A stretch of 64,000 nt of DNA from Haplosporangium gracile (GCA_015499985.1 JAAAUF010000062.1:1321-65320), one strand, 5' to 3'; shown: positions 47,801 through 61,783, counted from the stretch's first letter. Numbers and translations are program-made. Notes: a model not told the origin generated them from the letters alone.

Positions 47801-50800
47801 TGTTCTTTCGACTGACTGCAGACTCAACTCAGACCGTGTCGACTCGTTCAGGCGCCATGCGTGACTCTTTGGGACCACTTCCAGAGTTGCCCACTACCTT
47901 CGAGAAGTCAACTGGCTCGAGGAAGAACTCGTCTGGCCGACCGCGCTCAGAATCAGCAGGCGCAGTGACACCATACACAGGCAGAAGACCGGGGGGAAGG
48001 CTTCAGGGCACCGGCGCAAGCACTTTTACCGGCATCCAGTTCAATCCATTGTTTATCGGAGAGATGGAGCAGCAGATGATGTACGCGATCGAGAAGATTT
48101 CGGAGAGAGTCGATCCACCGGCCTACTTCAACTTCAACGGCATTAATGCCAGTCTAACAACACATCCAGGAACGGTAGAGAAAGCCGTAGCAGCCAAGGG
48201 CGGATACACTGTGAGCGTGTGGGTCAAGGTGACGGCGTTCCTTGAGAAGGAAACGGGTCTATTTTGCTACGAGGAGGAAAATGGGACCAGGACGATCTTT
48301 GAACTTTACTTCAAATCTTTGGATCAGTCGAACCGATACTGTCTCTGCGTACGAACGCAACACTTTCCATCACCCCCGGAGGACTTTGTGTTTGATCGCT
48401 TCGACTTTGCAGAGACTGGTATCTGGCACCACGTCGTTTTTGTTCACCATAAGACGATGAAGCTGATGGTCGATGGCTGCGTGATTCAGTCCTACGGGAC
48501 CTTTAACCAGCGCCGACAGGACAAGGAAGGAGGAATGATTGGTGTTCTTGGCAGGAAGGGTCGTAACAGCATGTCGACTTTTATCCCCAGCTCTCCCGCA
48601 CTCAACGAGGGCACCTCTTCGACAATGTCATCGGGCGTTACTCATCCTTACGATACTGCTCAGCCCTCGGCACCTATCACCTCGGCATCCTCGGTCTCTT
48701 CAGGTACTCAGAACCAGCAAGCCCAGCAACAGCAGTCAACCCAGCACGGAGGCACACAGGAACCGTCGCTCGGATTCTTTTGCGGCCAGGCAGGAAAAGT
48801 CCACTTCCTTCATGGAGAATGGGACCAAGCAACTGCCGAAAAGGTGTACAACCTGGGACCCGCCTCGACCGACTCTTGGAAGTCACACGACATCAAGTCT
48901 CCTGTCATTGCCGTTCTGGACCCGGAAGAGTTCAAGCGCGATCTGGAAGATCCCGTTTCTGGAACAAGCGACCCTTCTGCCGCCGGTACTGGACCTACAA
49001 CAGGAGACCAGAAGAGCTATCTTGCGCATGGTGTCATCCAAGGCGGTATTACCATTCACAAAACCTGCGCAATGAGGAACCTAATCGGTCAAGTCGGAGG
49101 AATCCAGCTTTGTTTCCGATTCCTGGAAATGAATCCGTCACACCTACAGCTCGTTGGGCTCCGCGTCATCTCCAACTTGCTCTACAAGTCTCCCGAGAAC
49201 ATTTCTCAGTTTCAGAACGAGCTGGATGGCTACGAGCTGATGTATGAGCTCCTGAGCAGCACTGCGTCTGAACTTTCGATCGAGCACTTTGGCGTCCTGT
49301 TTGACATTGCGATCAACGGTATGATCAAGGACGAGCACCTCATTCTCTCGAGCATGCCCTGTGTGCAATTGATCCTCCGACTTTTGCCTAGCACCGTTGA
49401 CTCTGTTCAGAGCTACATCCTCCGCACATTGGTGGACCTGCTTGTCGAATCACCCGAGAACATGCGGCTCTGGAGGTCGTCGTTCGGGATGACCACGCTT
49501 TTCCAGCTGTTCAGGACCCTTCCAGCACATCTTCGACCATTTTTGATGTGGACCTTGGAATCCATGATGGATGGGATGACTGTACAGGAATTGGGTTTGC
49601 TGATTGGGTTCATTGGGCACGAGGAACCGGATCTTTTTGAAGTCCGTAGGGATATCATTGAGATGCTCTTCAAGCGCATGACGACGGATCACTTCCTAGT
49701 AGATCTGTTGGGCTCAGGCCTGGAGGGAGTGACGGTTATGATCGGACTGCTGGACTCACCCAACGAACACTTCCGCATTCTGATCCTGAAGATGATCGGT
49801 ATTCTGCTGAGTGACAACACCAAATCCGGCAAGGCAGCCCTGGACAAGCCCAACATTGGAATCGGTTTGATCCGGTCTACCCTGGAAAAGTACCCACTCT
49901 CGATGGATGTCATCCAAATCCTGCTGGGCCTTGCTCAGAACAGCTACCGCTGTGACCCCAACTTTCGTTCTCAGGAGAAGGGGTCGACCTCAGGTGGGAG
50001 AAAGTCAGGAGACAGAAAGAGTGGCACCAGTCAGCGGTCGCCCATCGTCATTACGCCGATTGCGCCGATTGCGCCAATTACGCCAATTACGCCAATTACG
50101 CCCATGACTCCTGGCCAACCTTTGCCCTCGCCCAGCTTTGAGGCTACATCCGAAAGTATCCTCTCGTCCACACCTGCAAGCTCTGACGTAAACGGATCAT
50201 GGCCAACGTCTGTAGAATCTCCAGTACTGACAAAGGTGGACACAGGACGACCTGCCGCAAGAAAGCATGGCCACCCCAACAATGTCAGCGCGCCCTTTAT
50301 CAAGACGAACGTTCTGCCAACCGAACCCTCGATTGTCAACAATGCCACCTCGAGCCCAGCTGTGTCTTCGATCACCGCACTTGCTAGCAACGGGGGAGCC
50401 AAGGTCACGGACGAGCTCACCTACGCCAACATGATTCGACTGATTCTGGAACTAACCGGATCCTTGCCCCACACGGATTTGGTCACACATACCCTGACGG
50501 ACCTCAAGCGACTCATGACCTCTGAGAACATGAGAATCCTCTGGGAGGCTGGTTGGGTGAACTGGGTAGGCGCATTCTTGACGGACAAGATGAGAGTCCG
50601 AGTTACCTCCGCGGCTGAGAACTTGAGTTACAACCGAGCGATCGGAGTCCTGGACGGGATGATGCAAAAGATGATGATCTTTGACCTGTCCAGGAAGGGG
50701 TCTATCACTGTCCGGAATAAGGGTACACTTGTGAGTCGAGACGAGGATGTCGGAGTCCAACTCCGATTGACTGAGGCAGCATTGTCTTGGTTCGACAAGA

Positions 50801-52152
50801 ACCCGAATCTTGAGACGGATGCGGCCAACGTGATCTGCAAGGGTCTTGTGATCCTATTCCGACGCGTCGAGGAGCTGTCGCGCAAGTTCGAGGAGAAACA
50901 GCGGCGGGCTGAGAAGGTCCGACAGGAAGCCATAGAGAGAGACCGCGTATCGCAGGCTCAGATCCGTGCCCAGGAGCAAGAACGGGAACGACTTGCATTG
51001 GAGGCTGTCTCGTCCGCGCTGAACGGAGTTCTAGATAGCTTTGATGATTCTGGCCAAAGTGACGAATCGGACGCCAAGTCGGGACTCTTGAAGGCAGACG
51101 AAGGAGATACGGATGCTGAGGAGGTGTCGGTTGAACACCCAGGAGATGAATCTTCGGGCAGCGATGTCGTAGGTACCGGCCGGATCGGCATCCCAGCGCC
51201 TCTCTCAGGATCGACCTCGCCCACGTGTTCCAACACGTCAAGCCTCTCGCTCCCACTGTCGACAATGTCTGGGACTATGGTGCAGTCAGGAATGAACCAG
51301 CAGGTCAGCTCCCGGGAGCTGTACGACTCCTTAGGTATCCCACCCTCACCTTCAGGCAGTCTCTATGCCTCGCAGAACCGTCAACAGCGACACCAACATC
51401 ACCACCAGGGTAACCGCCGACACCGCCAGTTGCAGCAGCAACGACCCACCAGTATGTCGTCTTTGTCTCCGTCCAACTCGTCGACACCTCCTGCTCTCCC
51501 AGACCCTACAGGTGCGGTTCTTTTTCACAGCCACGAACTCACTCTTCATGAAGGGGGTGGCATCTACTGGCCGCCTCTGGGGTTGTACGAGCATTTCGCC
51601 AACTGCATCAACAATTTGGCATGCTACAACAATTCTGCGATCCGTGCTGCCATGAAGTCAAGCGGGTTGTTCAAGATCCGTGACAGCTTGCTCGAGAAGC
51701 TTGGCAAGCTTGGTGGTGCTACTGCTGCAGCAGGTCCTGGGTTCTTGGGCTCGAATGGAACAGGACCGTACGCATATCCACCGTCGTCGTCTCAACAGCT
51801 CCATCACCACCACCATCATCACCATTCCTCGCCGGCACTGGGTTCTTATGGGTTACTACAAGGCCCACTTCTTCACCAGTCTGCATCCATGTCGCAGACA
51901 ACCCACCAGGACTCTGACCACCATCACATCATCAACAACAGCAACTACTACAACACTATCAACAACAACAACTCTCAAAATAGCATCAATAATCCCGCTT
52001 ACAACCAACTTCCACCCTATAGTAATTACAACACACCGCCGCCGCCGGGAGCACCAAATGGCCACCACCAGCAGCAGAGAGGCCGCAAGCGTCGAAGCCA
52101 AGCTCATTTACAGACTGGCCTCGAGTTGGGCGCCATGCCCCCCATCATCTAG
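41848..52152 (+). CDS. Giant BEACH-family-like protein (ARM + ConA-like) without BEACH domain
   Basis: Nine exons (41848-41936, 42539-42706, 42830-42917, 43023-43176, 43306-44294, 44386-45324, 45432-46247, 46357-46508, 46599-52152) give 2,982 residues. The first intron starts with GC (GC-AG). The N-terminal third is helical, armadillo-like. About residues 1640-1870 form a concanavalin A-like lectin fold (GGYTVSVWVKVTAFLEKETG, FAETGIWHHVVFVHHKTMKL, GFFCGQAGKVHFLHGEW, VYNLGP), split by a Ser/Gln-rich insert. More armadillo-like helices follow, with a charged coiled-coil (KFEEKQRRAEKVRQEAIERD) and a His/Asn-rich tail ending GAMPPII. ConA between ARM blocks is the arrangement of neurobeachin/LYST/ALFY proteins, which act in vesicle traffic and autophagy, but no PH-BEACH-WD40 part follows before the stop. 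The identity is by architecture, so moderate. Confidence 0.8.
42449..42478 (+). repeat. CT dinucleotide microsatellite
   Basis: An almost pure CT repeat of about 30 nt lies in the first (GC-AG) intron of the BEACH-like gene. Confidence 0.85.
50053..50105 (+). repeat. In-frame 9-nt coding tandem repeat
   Basis: Inside the long last exon of the BEACH-like gene, six copies of a 9-nt unit (ATTGCGCCG / ATTACGCCA type) encode repeated Ile-Ala-Pro and Ile-Thr-Pro triplets in a disordered linker. Confidence 0.85.
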
Positions 52153-52377
52153 TCTTCATTCCTTTGTCCTCTACTTTTTGTCCTTTTGTTTTTCTTTTTG
52201 TTTCCAGCCTAATTCTTAATTTATTCTTCGTAGCCTGTCCATCATTTACCCTCCAAAAACCGTATTTTTTGACTTTTTTTTTTGTTTTGTTCTGTTTTCT
52301 CCCTTATTTCTTTCGCTTCTTCTATTTTGTTATTTAATAACACTACAATAAAAAAAAAAATTACAATAATACGATTC
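52153..52377. terminator. Convergent 3' flanks, T-rich
   Basis: Only 225 bp separate the stop codons of the BEACH-like gene and BEM2-like gene. The spacer is T-rich on plus with an A10 run at the right end (52350-52359), so the two transcripts may overlap at their 3' ends. Confidence 0.4.
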
Positions 52378-55300
52378 TCATCCGAAGACAATGGTTTTAC
52401 GTCGCTGATCCTTCATCGCCCGATCGTTGTTCTCCTTCAACGGCCCTCCCGTCGTTGCAGCCGTCGTTGCAGTGTTGGTGGTTGTGGTTGTGAAGGCCGG
52501 AGTCAATGGGGTGATCGGAGCTGCCGAGAGGACATAGACTTCTTCCTCTTCCTCGTACTCGCCCTCTTCTTCGTCACTGTCCTCCAAGATCTCCGGGAAC
52601 TCGTGTTCATCGTCCTCCTCTTCGTCTTCTTCGTCGCCCCCTTCCTGTCCTGCGTCATCAACAACCTCTCCAACATCACCCTCCACCTTGGCGGCTGCAC
52701 CTTCCTCCTCATCCTCGACATCAAAAAGCCAATGATACTGGAGGATCATATTCCTAACAATATTCTGCTGATGTCCCAAATTCTTCATGCTCGTCACAAA
52801 CGAGTTTGCAGATGACCCTCCAGGACGGAGTAGAGTAGGTCCAAAGACAATGGCGAGGTTGGTGGCGTACATGTGATTGATCTCCTCGTAGTCTGTAACC
52901 CGCTCGAGGTGCTCGATGACTCGCTTGAGGAGGATGTAGTTGGGTGGCGGGAGAGTCCTGATCAGGTCTTTCATTGTTAGTAGGCGTTCGTCGTAGTCCT
53001 CCAGAGCTGTTTTTGTTTTGCAGAAGAAAAAAAAGAAAGGTGAGTGTTAATTGACTTACCGTAAAATAACATTTACGATTGACAAAAAAAAAAGAGAGAA
53101 ACGTACCAGAAGCGGCGATGAGGGCGTCGTAAAGGGTGCTCGTCATGACGGCCTCGGGAAGCTCTCTTAAGAACTGCTTCAATGCTCCTGCGACCACATT
53201 GATATCTTTCCACTCGTCGCTATCAAGATTCACGTTCTGCGACCCTTTTTTTTTTCATACAAACAAAAAAAAAGGAAGTGGTTGTAAGTTTATCTTCTGC
53301 GGAGAAAAAAAAAAAAAAGAGAAAAAATCTTACCAGAGTTGAAGCTGAGTCGGAGGCGGTTGATGGCAGAAACAGCACCAGGGACACGATAAATGCCCAC
53401 CTCTTCCAAGCCACGCTTCTCGATCTCGGTAATACACTTTTCGACAATCAGAGGCACGTCGCCGTGGCTCATCAGATGTCGTAGCTCTACTCCAAAGACT
53501 GAAAAAGGCATGCAAATGAAAAAATACGCAATTAGAAATGAAATTCCCAGCATCAAAAAATCAAAAACAATCATACAGGCAAATAAATTGAGGCAATGTG
53601 TACCAGAATTGCGACCTTTGCGCTCGTTCTCAATAGGTAGGGGCAGCTCATCCTCCTGGGCGGCAGTTTCAAGTGCCCGCTTCAAGGACTCGTCATGATC
53701 TAACAGAGTTCGTCTCTTGGCCGTCGCCTCAGCCGCTGCATCGTTCATGGTTTTGATCCATTGAAGCATATCATCATAGTCCAATGCCTGCAACAAGAAT
53801 TGACCTCCTTCCTCAGTCACGATTTTGAAGACGTGATCCCGTTTGGTGTAAGTGTAGGCGACAGAGCAGGTCGAGTTGATCAGGCTGATGACTAGTGCTG
53901 GTTTGGGTCCTCCGGCGTGGAGGCTTCCTGCGACAGATGTAATCCGTGGTTGGTTCTGGAAACTAGCACCGCCGCTACCCTGCTGAGACTCCGATCCACC
54001 TCCACCACCAAAGGCATCCTGCTGGCTGTTAGTATTCGCAGAGCTCCCACCCATGACTTTGCCACTAATAGCGCTCCCCAGGGCAGTCGCATTGCTAACA
54101 GTTGTCGTCGCAGTGCTCCAAGAATTAGTGATCGCCAAGGAAATAGGTCGCATCGCACGCATAAGTGTCGATTTCAACAACTGGTTCTTGACACGACTAC
54201 GACTCTGCTCAAGCTTGATCTGCTTCTCGAGCGTCTTGGCCTGCTCCTGTTGGGCCTTCTGGATTCGACCCTGCGTATCCTTGATCTGTCGGTCGAGTCG
54301 ATCAAATTCCTTCTGGTCCCGCTTGAACTTTTCCTGCTGCGCCGCTACCAGTCGTGAGAAGATCCGGACTGGTTTGCTCAATGAGCGAGATGCTGAGCCT
54401 CCTCCTCCCCCTGCTGCTCCTACTACTCCTGGCTGTCCTGCCACTGATGCTGCCAACTGACCCGTGGATCCGTTCCGTTGTTGGTTCAGTTCCTTCTGCG
54501 CGACCTCACGAACAGCCTTGAGGGAGGGTACGGATCCGGGTCCAGATGACATGCCGAGCCATGACGAAAGCGGCGTCGACACCTTGTTGGCGTCCTTGAG
54601 CTGCTCCTGTCGCCGAGTATATATCTTGATCAGATCATAGATATACTGGCGCTTGTCAAAGTTGACCAACAAGGGTGATTCGTAGCTCATGTCGCGGACA
54701 TAGCAACAAGTCTCCAACATTCGTTCAATCAGCCATCCAATTTCGGGGACGAGCTCCTCGGCAGGGGTGTCGAGGTCCAAAGGTGTTGTCAGCTTGACCT
54801 GTCCACGCCGGACCGCCAGAACCTCCTCCAAAGTCTCAACAGCGCCCCTTTCACCAGCCGCGACTTCCAACCATGCTCGCGTATAAGCTCGACTCTCGGG
54901 GCTGACAAGGGCGCTTGAAATGGCCGCCTCGACAAACGACGGGATGCCCACAAAAGCAAATGTCGCCGACAAGGGCGGCTTGTCTGATCCTGACCTCCGA
55001 GCGGTTGTTGTCGCCTTTTTGGGATCCTGCACAAACCGAGTCATCAAAACTCTGCTGTGCAAGACCACATCCAAAAACTTCCGGATCCGTCCAACCCGTA
55101 CATCAAACGCGATCCCGGGCGCCGAAATCTGGGCATTGACCCAGCAGCGAATGATGTGATGCAACTTGCAGAGAGATTGGAGACACATTGGCAATGAGTT
55201 GATCAGTCGCTCGCCATTCCAGTGAGTTCCAAAAGCGCCGTTCCGTCGGATGGAGTAAAGAGTGTTGTGGATTTCTGTGATGACAATATCATCCTCAGTC

Positions 55301-58300
55301 GAGGAAGATCCAGTCCGGGGGAGATACCAACCCAGAGGGTCGGCCGATTGCGATTCCAGGATCTCAAAGAGCACAAACCACTCCTGATTGCGGATCGACA
55401 AGAAATGTGCCACTGCTGCAGTGTTGAGTTGTCGCAGGATATGTCCCGCAGTCCACGAGTCATCCATAGTCGGCTCGATCGATGGTGGGATCCCCAGAAA
55501 GGTCTCGACAGTGTCCCAACCCAGGTAAGAGACGTCCAGTGGTTTCATCGACTGCTGAACCGCACGCTGTTGTACTTCTGTCAGGGCCTCCTTCAGCGCA
55601 CGGACATCCGCCTCATGAGAGGCGTCAATCAACACCTTCTGTGACTCCTCCTGCACCGCCAACCGTGTGAGCACGTCAGCCAGCTTGCTTTTCATCTGAA
55701 GGTCATCCAAAAAATCGGAATAATGAACCAGGAGCCAGTAGTCCAAGACCTTCAAGACACGCTGCTGCACCGTCAGGATCCGTTTCCAATCAAACAAATC
55801 CACATCGCCGCTGCTAGGGTTCACAGGAGTAGCACTTGCAAGGTCAAGGTCGCCACCGGAAGATCCAGGGAAGAGATCGAGACCCGACGGGATGTTGGAC
55901 TCGCGTCGCTGCCTGGCGGGCTCGTGGGAGAACATGAAAAACGTCACCAATTGGTCGAGGAGCCGGGTTGTTGTACAGAAACTCCTGTAGGTCGCGAAGA
56001 AGGTCGCGGTGAAAGTGTCGCGATCCAGCACAAGTTGTCGACTGCTCCAAGGGACCACATCACCCTTCTCGTCAGTGTACTTGCCGCTCTGATCGTCCAG
56101 GCCCATAACAGTCATATAAATTAAGGTCTCAAGAGACCCGGCCTTGACCAACGCAGTCCGTGCTCCGCTGAGTAGAAGACTGCTCCGGTTCGATCCACGC
56201 TGACTTACAGCTGTCCCTGTCCTGCTCTCGACCGCCAAGGGGTGGTGCTGGTTCTTCAAGACTGTGGGTAAAAGCTCCTCCTCCATCTTGACAGCCTTGA
56301 CGAAATCCTCCAGACTATCATCCTTTACTTTCAGTATCAAATGCCCACCCTCGATGGAGATCATATTAAAGTCGATACCCGTCACATTCCTCATCGCCGC
56401 AGTGGCAATAGTCCGATCTTTCTCCTCTATGCGGTTGACAGCCTCCCTTGCCACGGCATCCAAATGCGGGTTGATCATGTTAATCATTTGGCGGTTCCCA
56501 AAGCATCCAGAACTCCTGGCAGCGACTCTTGCCGGTGGGAAAGAGTAAGTGCGTTTCCGAGACTGTGGGTACGCAGTGGCTTCGGTCACTCCGTAATGGG
56601 AAGTCGCGTGAAGGGTTGCCGCAGAATCGGTCCATTCCATCGATCCAGATGGCCGATCTCCCGAGGGCTGTCGCGGTGGGTTGTTTCCTCTGGTGAAGGC
56701 TGTCATCGGCAATGGTTCCGCTTCATCAAAGGAACTCTTGCGGTTAGTATTTCCAGTGTGCTCGAGAGACAAGAGGTGCTGGATCGGGAAGAGTCGACGT
56801 GTCAGGATGGTTTCGGGGAACATCAGCGGGATAAAACTTCCAGTCATCTTCCTGTTCTTGTAATGGTAGTCGAGGTACTGTCCATTGATATGGGGTTCAC
56901 ATGCCAGTGAGGACTCAAAAGCATCGTTGGAGAGCTCGTTGAAGCGGTATTGGTCGTGTAGCGTCTGGCTGATGTTGGCGAGGTGGTTGAAGTATTGCTG
57001 CAAATGTCCATTGACTGGGGAAGAGTAGAGTGGTGGAGAGAGTCGGAGGTCGTGGGAATAGGAAACCCTGGCTGCCTGAAGGATCAAGTGAATGCGTTCC
57101 AGTTTGTCGACGCTGAGGTGGGGCACTGGGTTGGACTGGATAAAGGAGGGCATGACGGCATCCAGTTGGTCGACCGACTGTTTGATGTTGCTGAGACAAG
57201 GTACGGCCGTTGCGACGCCTTCAACTGATAAGTCGACTACAGTGTTAAGGGAAGGCCCGAGGTTGAAGGACGATATTGCCAGATCTCTCATCTCCTCAGT
57301 CACTAACGTCAACTTGATAAGAAGCGGCATCCAGGCATCAGCAACTTCCTTCCTAAGTTCCAGCGGGACCTGCTTCCATGTTTCCTGGAGACGAACAACA
57401 CCAGGAGAACACAGTCCGATCGCGATTGCCACAAATCCTGCCATGTCTCCTAAGGCCCGACTGCATCGGCCCGTCCTGATCCACTGCGCCAACAACTTTG
57501 GGCGCCTGGAGGTGCTCTGGACAGATTGGGTGGCAATCAAGATGTGGTGTGTGATGAGAACTGTCAAGAAATGCGGCGAGTTCATCGAAAAGACAAGTGA
57601 ACTCTGAAAATGCTGTTTCGCCTTGACGGTCGGATACTGTCGAAGAAAATAAGCAGGGTTGTTGAGCATCGATGTGATACCACCAGCCTTTTGGAGTTGC
57701 TCGTCATGGTACCTAAGCACCTGCTCAGCAAAATACGACGGCTCCATTTTGAGAAACAAGGCCGGGGTAAGTCCTGTAATGAGAACATGCGAGAGGTCCA
57801 CCGCTCCTTCTCCTGACCGTGTCGACTGTGCCGAGCTCTCCTGTTGAGGCCGCTCAGGGATTGGTTGACTATACTCTTGAAGAATACCATCGATCCTGCT
57901 AAGAATACTCGAGACTGCCTCAGACTGCAATCGAGCCTGAAGGATCGTCATAGTAAAGACTCGAATTTGATCCAGTGCATTCTTGCCCTCGGAGTGAATA
58001 TTGAACCTCGCCACCATCTCCTGAACCAGGGTCGCTGTCCTTTTGGCTATCTCAACCGTCATCCCGTTCCTTTCCGCAACAGACTGTAAACCGATACACC
58101 GCTCAAGCTCCTTCAGGACACGGAAAGAGGCCACAAACAGAGGGAAGGTCGATGCGAAAGCTAACACCAGACCTGCGTCAGGTCGTGCAGTGTTGTTGAA
58201 GACTAGTTCGTGGATGAGCCCATTGATAGATGCCCCGGCCAGTTTCTCTTCACCAGTGTCCTCGTCCAAGTTGAATGTAAGCTCAGGATGCAGCGTTGTG

Positions 58301-60553
58301 CCGTTGAACTCCTTTGATCGATCGACTCTCCAGCTCTCCAGTGCGAAATCTCCAGTATCAGAATAAGATCTTGGCGAGGTGGGCGAGTGAAGTGAGAGGG
58401 TCGAGTGACTGGAATGGGAGGAACGAGGTGGTCCGGTCTCTTTGGAATGAAGACTCTCCACCGAACCTTATAACATTGGTTAGTTGAGTTGTTTGCTCAA
58501 ATTATGTTAAATGCACAAAAAAAAGGCATAATTTTGACTAACCTCGCCCTTTTGTTGCCGTCTTCGACTGCATATGCTGCAGCTCCTTTGCTCGATTGAA
58601 TTTGATATACCAGCGATGCCGAGCCTCCTGAGATGGTGGCAGAAACAAGAGGCGATCCGTGTATTCCTTGCCGTCAATGTTGGACGTAATCACGAGTTCC
58701 AAAGTCGAGGTCGTTTGGTAGTTATAAGTCGGTGCAGATGAAGGGCGATAGATAGATGAGACATCCGAATCTCTGGGGTTCCGTTCAACACTCGCCAAAG
58801 TAGCGCTGGCTGCTGTAGCGGGCGCAGCGAAGGGGTAAAATGTTGCCGACGCTGATGGCACAGGTGAAGCCATATCGAGAGCCTCTACTTGCGCCAAGGG
58901 GTAGGTCGCCTCATGCTTCCATTTTGTAAAGTATCCTTTCTGCTTGTCTGTTGGTCGTTCGAAACTGCTCCGAAATTTTGGTTCGCCCTCTGACCCACGG
59001 GAATCGCCAGACTTGTAGCTGATGCCAGAGACTGAGGATTGCCGCTTGCCCATCGAGGAAGGCTCCTGTCGGTCGGCCTTTTCATGGGTATTCGAGCTGA
59101 ACTTGATCGCATCCTTGACCTTGGCGGCGGTAGACCGAATCCATTTGCGCTTGCAGATCATGACACTGTCCTCGAACAACAAAAGCGCCACGTGTTTCTT
59201 GAATTGCATGGTTGCTCGATCGATTTCAGTAAACGACTCTCCATATATGTATCGTGAAACAGGTGGTGCGAAGACAAGAGTTCCTTGACCAACCGCCTTA
59301 GCATTGCCTTCAAACAGCAATGTTCGTGTCGATGATTCGAACTTGAAGGCTGAGAGAACCATGCCGCACTCGTTGGTGATGGACATTCGTGACAAAGCAG
59401 CTCCGCTCATAGAAGAATGCTGAGAATGTAGAGAGTTGAAAGAGTCGTCCTGCAGCCCGCGTGCCAGAGACATTTGGTGGCGTTGATGGTCCTTTGCGTC
59501 CTGGAATTTAGGCTTTTCATCCGTCGGTCCTGGTCGAAAGAAATACAGCTTGGAGCTCTTGAGGATCACCTTGTAGACCTTCCATCCATGGCCTGCTTCG
59601 CCCGAATGTAAATCGACCTTTTTGTTGAGATAGCCCTCCTGACAGATCATACTTCCGGTGCTGAGATGTTTGTTGAGTGTCGACTGTGAAACAGCAGATG
59701 GGCGACGGCGCTGTGTCTGGGTGTGGTTTTGGCTGTGGTCTCGAGACCGTGTCGGAGAGATTACCATCACGGTTCCAGGTGACGCCGTTGAGGATGGATG
59801 CCTGGTCATGGTTGGTGAAGGCGAGACCGAGTCTGCGTTGGTGACGGTCCTAATGGGCGGCCCAAGAGTGAATTGGGTTTGATCCGGCTGCTGCGGCTGC
59901 TGTGGCTGCTGTGTTTGTGCCTGGCGACGATTCGGAAGTGTCCGTGAGAAGAATCGATGCGGTTGCTGCTGTTGCTGTGGAGCTGTTGCTGATGTGGGTG
60001 AGAGGGGTGATGGCTCTGAAGGCGAAGCGACTGAAGTCAAAGAGGGATAAGAACTACTGCTTTCGATACTGGTCGGCAGTTTCTCATGACCATAGTGGCC
60101 AGATTGGAGTCCCGATGGGTCTTTGGCTGGACTTATTGTTGCTGCTGGCGCTGTCACTGGGTCGGCTGACGAGGGACCAAAAAGTTTCTGCCTAAGGTAT
60201 GAGAATGCAGACACACTTCCGCCGCCGCTGTTGTTGCTGTTGTTGTAGTTACTACTCTTTGTCTGGTTGACACTGCCACTGTTGCTGCTGACACCACTAC
60301 CAGAGCTAGCGTTGCTGGACTGGGCTGCTTTTTGAAGACCTTCGTGAGAGGCTGTCTTGCGAGGGGTGACTTCTGGTTGTGAGGAGGCCATTGGGTTGCG
60401 TAAGTTGGCAAGCGAGGATGAGGTGGTCTTTGTGTTTGATATTACTGTTGTTGGCGGAGTGGTAGTTGTTGGAGTAGTTGCAGGAATGGTTATGGTTGTT
60501 GTGGCGGTGGCAGCAGGGGGAGAGGGGTCTTTTCTTTTGGCATGAGAGCTCAT
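52378..60553 (-). CDS. BEM2: BEM2-like RasGEF / PH / RhoGAP protein
   Basis: Bem2-type proteins switch off Rho GTPases at sites of polarised growth. Five exons (60553-58543, 58466-53604, 53498-53334, 53244-53107, 53006-52378) give 2,601 residues. A Ser/Thr/Gln-rich N-terminus precedes a PH-like region (about 300-470, CQEGYLNKKVDLHSGEAGHG). A RasGEF-N module (FTATFFATYRSFCTTTRLLD) and a RasGEF-like region (AAVAHFLSIRNQEWFVLFEI) follow. Then come a coiled-coil (QKEFDRLDRQIKDTQGRIQK), a PH domain and the RhoGAP domain with arginine finger in EVGIYRVPGAVSAINRL, DINVVAGALKQFLRELPEA and YATNLAIVFGPTLLRP. The tail is very acidic (Asp/Glu). Domain order matches yeast Bem2 (2,167 aa). The exon 4 acceptor follows an A run and is less certain. 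Confidence 0.93.
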
Positions 60554-61783
60554 TGCTCTGCAGGGACCAAAACGTCATAGCAAACATGTACAAGAAAAAG
60601 AGGAAAGGGCTCTTTGGTCAGTTCCAACCCTTTAGCTTTGAATATGGTCTGTGTTCCCTTCTTCACTTCACGACACGACATTACAACCTCGTTACCATTC
60701 CAAGTAAAAAACATCCTAGTCCAGTCCACGCGAGAGAGCCCTGGAACTTGGTTGGATATAGCAAGCAAATAAGCAAGAAACACAAAAACGCCTTGTGTTT
60801 TTTTTATTACCTTGTGAGCGGTACAAGAAGGGGTCGTCGCCGGTTAAATTAGTGGGAGACTTGCGAGAGGCAAGAAAAACAAGACGCCTTTTCTTGATTT
60901 CGAGTGTTTGTCGCTTTTTGATGTCACTTTGTTCCTGCGTTGAGTGAGTAAGTATGTTCTTTTGAGAAGTGGTGGTGAGTGCCTGAGAAAGAAAGTCAAT
61001 GAGTTTTCTTGTTCTGAGGAGGAGAGTGCAAGGATGTTGAGTGAATGCGAGAGAATGGGGCACGGTGTGATGCGTGGAGCTGTAGGGAATGGCGAGTCTA
61101 AAAGGAGAATGGAGAGGAGAGAGGGGAGGAGAGTTAAAGTGAGGAGGTGAACAAAGTGAAGGGTGAGAGGAGAAGGACGATAAGAAATGGAAAAAGAGAC
61201 GAAGGAAAGGGAAAGGGAAGGAGAGTGACCAAGGGAAGGAGGGAAAAGGGAGTGAAGGAAAGAAGAAACGAAAGACTAAGAAAAAGAGAGGGAAAGAGAG
61301 CGCGTATGTGTGAAAGAAATAATTACTTATGATGAGGCAACGAGACACAAATGTAAAAAGGTACCATCACATTGATGATCATATTGATGTCTCATCAGTT
61401 GCATGAATGCGAGCTTCTTTTTAGCTCTTCTCTCCCATACTTTCTCGTCCTTCATACACTTTTCAATTGCTTTTGTATTTAATGTTTACCATTCTTCGAC
61501 ACATCTCCCTCCTTTGCCGTCTTCATACCAGTTCTCCTCCTCTAGTTCATTTCTTTTTGCTCACGACTCGCCTCTCGCGCTCCTCTTTGAGACACGCTCC
61601 CATCACTCTGGCTTGCCTGGCTGTAGGTTGCTGGTCAGAAAATTGATTCAGAAATAAAAAAAATAAAAAAAAGGGGGGTAAAAAAAGATGAGGGGAACAA
61701 CAGCACACAGCATCCAGGCATGTTTGACAGACACCATTTTACGTGACCATCTGACCGCTGTGGCGCGCTGACTGACTGAAAGT

